Both the position numbers and the translations under genes were made by a program. Shown in pieces: positions 42,866 through 47,437 of a DNA stretch of 47,437 nucleotides (positions within the stretch are counted from its first letter, which is position 1; each line of letters starts with the position of its first letter). The DNA is from Clostridia bacterium (GTDB lineage Bacteria > Bacillota > Clostridia > Christensenellales > SZUA-584): assembly GCA_003249555.1 (NCBI GenBank), contig QKIQ01000113.1, positions 1 through 47,437 on the forward strand, in the 5' to 3' direction. The notes under the pieces are model-generated. The model did not search any database, had not been told where the DNA came from, and saw only the letters and a program-made list of their open reading frames with translations.

Positions 42866-42940
42866 GCCTCCTTGGTCTAGCGGTTAGGACGCCGCCCTCT
42901 CACGGCGGTATCAGGGGTTCGATTCCCCTAGGAGGTACCA
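42866..42940 (+). tRNA. tRNA-Glu (anticodon CTC)
   Basis: A complete cloverleaf of 75 bases with encoded CCA. The acceptor stem is GCCTCCT/AGGAGGT, the D-arm contains GGTCTAGCGGTTAGGAC, the anticodon stem CCGCC/GGCGG encloses the loop CTCTCAC giving anticodon CTC, and the T-arm is AGGGG-TTCGATT-CCCCT. The first acceptor pair is G-U. TATAAT lies at 42849-42854, ~12 bases upstream, with no clear -35. An integrase gene begins 173 bases downstream, so the 3' end of this gene is the probable integration site of the element that follows. Confidence 0.96.
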
Positions 42941-42947
42941 AACGATT

Positions 42948-42979
42948 AACGTTATATCCACAAGATATAGCGTTTTTTA
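42948..42979 (+). terminator. Terminator after tRNA-Glu
   Basis: An 11-bp stem with one G-U pair (AACGTTATATC / GATATAGCGTT) and a five-base loop, followed by TTTTTATT. It ends the tRNA transcript seven bases past the CCA, before the integrase gene. Confidence 0.75.
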
Positions 42980-43112
42980 TTACGATCAAATCTATATATA
43001 GTATACAGTGCTTTATTAAACACTATTGGTAGTATGTTGGGTAGTAATTTCCAAAACACTGTGTTATAATGATTTTCGTTGGTAGATATTCTAATTAGCG
43101 AGGTAGCAACAC

Positions 43113-44249
43113 ATGTCAAGGAAATCTGTTGAGAAAAATATCGCATATGATGACATTAGAGACACCTATTATGTCACCTTCAACTTTGGTACAGATGACC
43201 ATGGAAAGCATATTAGAAAGACAAAAACATTTGATAAAATATTAGATGCTCGCCACGCATTGATAACGCATGAAGCAGAGAAGATTAAAGGAACTCTTGT
43301 TAAGCCAAGGGATACAACGTTGGAAGAATGGCTTGAATATTGGATGACCAATATCATTATACCCAATAGAGAGGCTACAACGGCATATGGTTATAGGAAT
43401 ATGATAGACAATCATATTGTTCCTGACCTTGGGAAGATACCTATTCAAGATTTGAAACCTCAACGCCTACAGACCTATTACACGAAGCTTTTAAAGGTTA
43501 AGGGCTTATCACCCAACACGGTTAGAAAACACCATGATTTGCTCAAGACGGCTCTACAGGTGGCAGTAAAGCAGGATATTATATTAATGAATCCAATTAT
43601 GAAGGTGGAGGCTCCAAAAGTACAGGAAACGGACATTAAGTTTTATACTCAGGATGATTTAAAAAAATTATTCTCCGTGGTTGAAGGTGATCACATGGAG
43701 ATAGTTATAAAGCTTGCCGGATATCTTGGTTTAAGACGCGAAGAAATCAGCGGTCTTAAATGGTGTAATATAAACTTTGATAACAAACTGATTATTATTA
43801 ATCATGCCCGTACAATGATAGGCAGTAAGGTTATCGAGAAGAGGCCTAAGAATCGGACATCAACGAGAACGCTTCATATGCCGGATGAGATTTATAACCT
43901 ATTACTCAAGCAAAACGAGAAACAAAATGAAGCCAAAGCCTTTTATGAAGATGAATATATGGATACTGATTTTGTTGTCGTATGGGATAACGGTAAACCC
44001 TGTAGACCGAATTATTTATCTGAAAGGTTCAAAAGACTTATAGAAAAGAATAACCTTCCCGAAATTACGCTGCATGGTTTAAGACATACGTTCGCAAGTG
44101 TAGCAAACTCTCTTGGGGTTCCTATGTATGACATTGGAAAAGCATTAGGACATAGCACTCCGGCTACAACAGGCAAGATATATACTCATTTGCTTGATAA
44201 TAATCATCAGGACACGCTTGATAAGATTGCAGAGAGCTTGAACAAATAA
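43113..44249 (+). CDS. int: Tyrosine-family site-specific integrase
   Basis: 378 residues, a complete phage/Tn916-type integrase. It has an N-terminal arm-binding AP2-like region (~10-55, DTYYVTFNFGTDDHGK), a core-binding SAM-like domain (~65-165) and a catalytic domain (~175-365). The catalytic set is intact: Arg in YLGLRREEISGLKW, a Lys in the beta-hairpin (KNRTSTR), HGLRHTFAS (His-x-x-Arg), GHSTPATT (His) and KIYTHLL (Tyr). ATG at 43113 follows GAGGT with ten intervening bases. Repeats of GGTAGTA (near 43025-43046) upstream could be integrase arm sites. Codon use is AT-rich. It would recombine att sites at the adjacent tRNA-Glu. Confidence 0.94.
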   Translation: MSRKSVEKNIAYDDIRDTYYVTFNFGTDDHGKHIRKTKTFDKILDARHALITHEAEKIKGTLVKPRDTTLEEWLEYWMTNIIIPNREATTAYGYRNMIDNHIVPDLGKIPIQDLKPQRLQTYYTKLLKVKGLSPNTVRKHHDLLKTALQVAVKQDIILMNPIMKVEAPKVQETDIKFYTQDDLKKLFSVVEGDHMEIVIKLAGYLGLRREEISGLKWCNINFDNKLIIINHARTMIGSKVIEKRPKNRTSTRTLHMPDEIYNLLLKQNEKQNEAKAFYEDEYMDTDFVVVWDNGKPCRPNYLSERFKRLIEKNNLPEITLHGLRHTFASVANSLGVPMYDIGKALGHSTPATTGKIYTHLLDNNHQDTLDKIAESLNK

Positions 44250-44271
44250 ATCTATTTTTGGATGAAAAAAT

Positions 44272-44294
44272 ATGCGTAAACAATCCTTACGCAT
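44272..44294. repeat. Small hairpin between integrase and small gene
   Basis: A perfect 8-bp stem (ATGCGTAA / TTACGCAT) with a seven-base loop. On the minus strand it is followed by ATTTTTTC, so it could end minus-strand transcription coming from the genes at 44.5-46.9 kb; no T run follows on the plus strand. Confidence 0.4.
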
Positions 44295-44341
44295 CGTCAA
44301 GTCGGGGAAAAAATGGTTTTTAACGGAGGTAGGTGCTTATT

Positions 44342-44518
44342 ATGGTAACTGAAATTGAAGAACGTGTAATTGATGGAGAAAAAATCACATTAATTAATGT
44401 CTACAAAACAGATGATCCTGAAGAGCGTAAAAAGAAATTAGACCGTATTATTGCAGAAAATTTTTGTAGAACTATGAGCAATGAATTTGTTCAATATGTT
44501 ATTAAGGATGAAGAATAA
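44342..44518 (+). CDS. Small hypothetical protein, 58 residues
   Basis: A small charged protein with GGAGGT upstream. A GTG at 44333 is two bases from that site and is less likely than the ATG at 44342. The product reads MVTEIEERVIDGEKITLINV, then YKTDDPEERKKKLDRIIAEN. It looks like a compact beta-alpha unit rather than an HTH. Small proteins of this type are common next to integrases of Firmicute elements, but I do not recognise the family. It is possibly an excision or regulatory accessory; its function cannot be assigned. Confidence 0.62.
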   Translation: MVTEIEERVIDGEKITLINVYKTDDPEERKKKLDRIIAENFCRTMSNEFVQYVIKDEE

Positions 44519-44553
44519 ATGGGTTATTCTGCGAGGACTAATAAGATAATTCA

Positions 44554-45072
44554 TTAGAGGTTAGTATTAATTGTCTTGTAATTTACTTCGTCATCATGAT
44601 AATAGTGCATACAAATACCCAATGTATGATATAAATAAGTTTTCCTTAAACTAGAACTGCCAAAGTTTCCATTAAGGGCTAACGTTACAGTGGCATCTTT
44701 TATTATTTTATTTAAACTATTAGAATATAATGAATTTCTTCGTTGACTTTTAAACATATAATTATCTAGATTTGTTGCTTTTGAATAATTAATATATTCA
44801 TTAAGGATACTAACAACTGATTCGTTTATGGGTACCGATTTAATTCTATACCGCCCAAACATTGAAAGGTCAATTTCTATTTTTATTGAAAAATCATCAT
44901 TTAAAACATGACAATATTTCAAATGAATTAAATCTGTCGGATATAGTCCAGTATTAATACCTATAATAAAAATAGTCAAATCACGAATGCGTTTTTTCTT
45001 AAAAAAATATTCCTTCATACTGTTAATATCATTAATATTAGTAAAGGGGTCTACTCTTTTAGCTGGAGGCAT
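44554..45072 (-). pseudogene. Tyrosine-recombinase remnant lacking catalytic residues
   Basis: 172 residues resembling the catalytic half of small XerC-like recombinases: RIRDLTIFIIGINTGLYPTD, then DLIHLKYCHV, later KSVPINESVVSILNEYI and SSSLRKTYLYH. Where active family members have GLRxSDLL, this has GLYPTDLI (catalytic Arg replaced by Tyr), and the HSLRKT box is SSSLRKT (His lost). The usual H-x-x-Y end (NHSSPSITLRYIG) is absent; the protein ends soon after the box. It has AAGGAA before its ATG. It is therefore either a decayed recombinase or a protein reduced to DNA binding. It ends 35 bases from the convergent small gene. Confidence 0.68.
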
Positions 45073-45107
45073 AAACCATTCCTTTTTTAGTTGATCTGTC
45101 TAATTAA

Positions 45108-46937
45108 TCAAAACAATTCTTCGATTTTTCTTTTCAAAATATCACGATCCCAAAGGACAATGTCGTTTGATTTAGCTAGGGTAACTGCCGAATCAGTAAA
45201 ATAGCTGTTAGTAACGACAATCCCCTTTGAACATTGATAATGCTTTAAAGCTGCGGTAACTTCTTGTATAGCTTTATTGGTCACGTTATTAGAATAACAT
45301 TTAGCTTGAATACCTATTTTTACGCCATTTTTCTCTGCCAAGACATCTATTCCCTGATCCCCAGATCCTTTTGTGACAACAGTGTTATAACCCATATTTG
45401 TAAACAAGAGACTGATAAATGATTCGAACTCAAACCCATCCATAAGATCAACATCACTTATACTAACTTGGGACTGTTTATTCTTCGTGTTATTCAGTTT
45501 ATTTTCGAATAATTCCAACTCGATTTCTTCAAGCCTTTCAAATATTTTGTTAACGACAATAGTATTACACTTTAAATAATTACCATTAATCTCATCGGGA
45601 AAAACATTGTGATTCATTAAGTAATAAGTAAATAGTCCGACACATATAGCATTCTTAGTTGGAATATCTAGGTTTTTACAATATGCATCTATATAACTAT
45701 TAAGTGTTTTAGCATTTGGTGTTTCAAAAAACCTACCATATTCAGTTTCCCATTTATCCGAAAATATAGGAATAGATTCACTACGAATTAAAGGCCACAT
45801 AATGCCTGAATGTAATACTTCGGATAAATTTATATAACGGCCAGATATTTTCAACATTTTATCATAATTAACCTTGTGCGAATTAACATTATTATACAAG
45901 TCAGGTTCTTTCGAGATCCTGTCAATTATTTCGTTTCTTTCCTCGTTACTACTATCAAGATTTAAGGCTGTATAAACATTATCAGCTATCAAACTTTCAA
46001 ACATTAGGTAATTATCTCTATCTATCAAGCCTAAAGAAAGATATACATTTATGAAATTCCTAGAAATCTCAATTAATTCATTTGGAATGTTTGTTTGAAA
46101 CTCCTTTATTCGATCTAGATTCTCAGCTGCTTCAATCGCGAATTTTTCATTAATTTTGTTATAATGTTCATATATTCTTTTCTTATCATTTTGATTATAA
46201 ACTAGTAATGTCAAATCATCGATGGTGATCATATACCAGTCAAGGGATTCATCAGGTTTTTTTATGGTAACTTGAATTACTTCTTGTGACGAAAGATTAA
46301 TAGTCTCTTCAAATATACCTAGTTTAATTTTAATATGTTTATTTAAGATGAGAACCTCGCAAGGAATGAAGTCTTCGGAATCTTGACCCCAATACTTTAA
46401 ATTATTAAAATATAATATTTGGTCTTCGTAATTCGTGATATCAACAATTAGATTATAATCAGAAAAGATTCTGGCTAATATTTGTATGAAAATCTTCTGA
46501 TGAATAAATTCAATTCCCCAATGTGAAACCGCATTCAGAATAAGTTCGTCAATATCAATAGGATTCTGGCTTTTTATTTCTTCATCAAGGAACGATTTAA
46601 CATCAGAATAAAGTTTATCATTGGTAAAGTTATCACTATAAACTATTTGTTCAACAATTGTGGGATCAAGTGTTTGACTGATAGCAAGCCTTATTTTATC
46701 TGAACTCCATTTTTCATTTGTAAGATTAGAGTTAAAAAGATACATACTTAAATATCGTAACCTTAATTCTTCAAATAATGAATCATTATTGGTATTATCT
46801 ATATATGTTTGAATAATATCTGCAACTTTCATTTTCTGACTAAATAAAGGATTGTAGATTTTTTTTAACTCATTAAATGTTATGGTTATATCGGATGAAG
46901 TGTTTTTAGTTGATGGGTTATCAAATTTCTTAAACAT
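45108..46937 (-). CDS. Large protein with C-terminal Mrr-type restriction endonuclease domain
   Basis: 609 residues, no membrane segment or signal peptide. The last ~110 residues are an Mrr-like PD-(D/E)xK nuclease domain: MDGFEFESFISLLFTNMGY, then GSGDQGIDVLAEKNGVKIG (catalytic Asp) and IQAKCYSNNVTN (Gln-x-Lys) with GIVVTNSYFTDSA at the end. The first ~480 residues are not recognised; they are rich in Asn, Ile, Leu and Glu, with long helical stretches. No methyltransferase gene is adjacent, which fits a modification-dependent enzyme (type IV) or a stand-alone defence factor. The ATG at 46937 has only a weak ribosome site nearby (GAAAA); GGAGA lies ~30 bases upstream. AT-rich codon use suggests transfer. 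The Mrr call is firm; the role is inferred. Confidence 0.8.
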   Translation of the reverse strand: MFKKFDNPSTKNTSSDITITFNELKKIYNPLFSQKMKVADIIQTYIDNTNNDSLFEELRLRYLSMYLFNSNLTNEKWSSDKIRLAISQTLDPTIVEQIVYSDNFTNDKLYSDVKSFLDEEIKSQNPIDIDELILNAVSHWGIEFIHQKIFIQILARIFSDYNLIVDITNYEDQILYFNNLKYWGQDSEDFIPCEVLILNKHIKIKLGIFEETINLSSQEVIQVTIKKPDESLDWYMITIDDLTLLVYNQNDKKRIYEHYNKINEKFAIEAAENLDRIKEFQTNIPNELIEISRNFINVYLSLGLIDRDNYLMFESLIADNVYTALNLDSSNEERNEIIDRISKEPDLYNNVNSHKVNYDKMLKISGRYINLSEVLHSGIMWPLIRSESIPIFSDKWETEYGRFFETPNAKTLNSYIDAYCKNLDIPTKNAICVGLFTYYLMNHNVFPDEINGNYLKCNTIVVNKIFERLEEIELELFENKLNNTKNKQSQVSISDVDLMDGFEFESFISLLFTNMGYNTVVTKGSGDQGIDVLAEKNGVKIGIQAKCYSNNVTNKAIQEVTAALKHYQCSKGIVVTNSYFTDSAVTLAKSNDIVLWDRDILKRKIEELF

Positions 46938-47119
46938 ATTTTCAATTGGCTGTACTTTTCAGCCTATCTCCTTATAAATATGGATTTGATTATTAATAAT
47001 GTAATTAATGAAATTATAACACAATAGATGGGAATTATGGTATGTAAAACTTATTAATAAGACATATTTTTTCGATCTTCAATTTTCATCTGAAGAGTGA
47101 GAATGATGTACTATAGGGT

Positions 47120-47141
47120 ATTCCGTCAAAATAGACGGAAT
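47120..47141. repeat. Hairpin upstream of the Mrr-domain gene
   Basis: A perfect 8-bp stem (ATTCCGTC / GACGGAAT) with loop AAAATA. No T run follows in either direction, so it could be an operator rather than a terminator. Confidence 0.5.
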
Positions 47142-47356
47142 GAATAATGTAAACTACCCCCGATTGATGGTAACGATTTAAACGGCTCTGTGATAGCACA
47201 GGTTCATTATTTATCGGTTTTTATAGACAAGTGGTATAAAGTATCGTCTAAAAGGTTATAGCCTTAAAAACTAATAAAATAATAAACAATTCTGGGGTAG
47301 CGTCGAAAATTTTGTGTATTCTCCGAATGTCAGATAATATTGAATTTGCGCTTTTG

Positions 47357-47377
47357 GGGCAAGGGTAATCCTTGCCC
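47357..47377. repeat. GC-rich hairpin near the right edge
   Basis: A perfect 8-bp stem (GGGCAAGG / CCTTGCCC) with a five-base loop (GTAAT). No T tract follows on either strand. Confidence 0.5.
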
Positions 47378-47437
47378 TATATCGTTACAGTAACACGGCG
47401 GTAACGGTCGGTCAAGGTCTTTAGAGCGAAGCGTGCC

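Larger units (their letters stand above)
42941..47437. mobile_element. Left part of an integrated element at tRNA-Glu
   Basis: From just after the tRNA the sequence becomes AT-rich, codon use changes, and the genes are of mobile or defence type: tyrosine integrase, small protein, recombinase-like remnant, and Mrr-domain protein. A tRNA 3' end plus an integrase is the classic layout of a prophage, ICE or genomic island. I see no second copy of the tRNA 3' end (GGTTCGATTCCCCTAGGAGG) within the window, so the right end lies outside it or was lost. The left boundary is presumed at the tRNA 3' end. No conjugation or phage structural genes are seen. Confidence 0.68.
46938..47437. other. Non-coding stretch at the right edge
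   Basis: No gene can be supported in these 500 bases. The first ~150 hold the upstream region of the Mrr-domain gene. After 47350 the composition becomes less AT-rich (ending GGTCTTTAGAGCGAAGCGTGCC), which may mark the edge of another unit. An open frame of ~35 codons on the minus strand enters from the right edge but has no family resemblance I can defend. Two perfect hairpins are listed separately. Confidence 0.55.

Noticed and set aside
46500-46530. Possible attR (TTCAATTCCCCAATG)
   Set aside because: Only a short, mismatched likeness to the tRNA T-arm (TTCGATTCCCCTAGG) and it lies inside the nuclease coding sequence.
47330-47437. Open minus-strand frame of ~35 codons entering from the right edge
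   Set aside because: Too short and without a recognisable family; both other minus frames are interrupted, so a partial gene cannot be claimed.
1-47437. CRISPR array, rRNA operon or insertion sequence with terminal repeats
   Set aside because: No series of regularly spaced direct repeats, no rRNA-like sequence and no transposase gene with flanking inverted repeats were seen on reading the window.

Overview
The window looks like chromosomal DNA of an endospore-forming, chemotactic member of the Clostridia (Firmicutes). The evidence is spore cortex and germination genes (sleL, cwlJ-gerQ, pdaA), strong AGGAGG-type ribosome binding sites, frequent TTG and GTG starts, c-di-GMP proteins, a clostridial-type chemoreceptor, and low-GC Gram-positive families such as DUF815, DUF4173 and DUF4190. 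I do not name a species. Positions 1-42.9 kb are ordinary core and near-core sequence. From 42.9 kb to the end the base composition turns visibly AT-rich, and this part reads as an element integrated next to a tRNA-Glu gene.

Layout. 0-4 kb: signalling (chemoreceptor, then an EAL-CBS-GGDEF protein). 4-7 kb: a zinc-uptake operon (Fur/Zur-type regulator, znuA, znuC, znuB) with a well-formed promoter and a perfect 12-3-12 operator palindrome. 7.2-11.8 kb: a 1122-residue PAS/GAF/GGDEF/HD-GYP protein and an unknown polytopic membrane protein. 11.9-17.7 kb, minus strand: DUF3810, PrsW-like protease, a PspA plus GIDE-like membrane-stress pair, a DUF815 AAA+ ATPase and YbaK. 17.9-20.8 kb: tex and a HAD-IB phosphatase. 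20.8-24.9 kb: a frameshifted lipoprotein gene, then a spore wall block (sleL, cwlJ, gerQ, pdaA). 24.9-29 kb: lgt, a DUF4190 protein, and an overlapping repair operon (YjjG-like HAD, mutY, msrAB).

29-31 kb: two tandem cysteine-rich paralogues that share promoters resembling those of the late sporulation factor sigma-K. 31-35.4 kb: xth, an HD protein, an AhpD-like protein, and the Memo/AMMECR1 fusion overlapping its radical SAM partner. 35.4-37.7 kb: an unknown protein followed by two zinc-ribbon proteins. 37.8-42.8 kb: a serine-palmitoyltransferase-like enzyme, a PIG-V-like glycosyltransferase, an HD hydrolase, a very small gene and a DUF4173 membrane protein.

42.9-47.4 kb: tRNA-Glu(CTC), a complete tyrosine integrase, a 58-residue protein, a recombinase-like remnant that has lost catalytic residues, and a 609-residue protein with a C-terminal Mrr-type nuclease domain. 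About 500 bases with hairpins but no gene I can support follow. The least described parts are the tandem cysteine-rich spore-type proteins, the unknown plus zinc-ribbon operon, the GIDE/PspA pair, the SPT-like enzyme, and the Mrr-domain protein on the integrated element.
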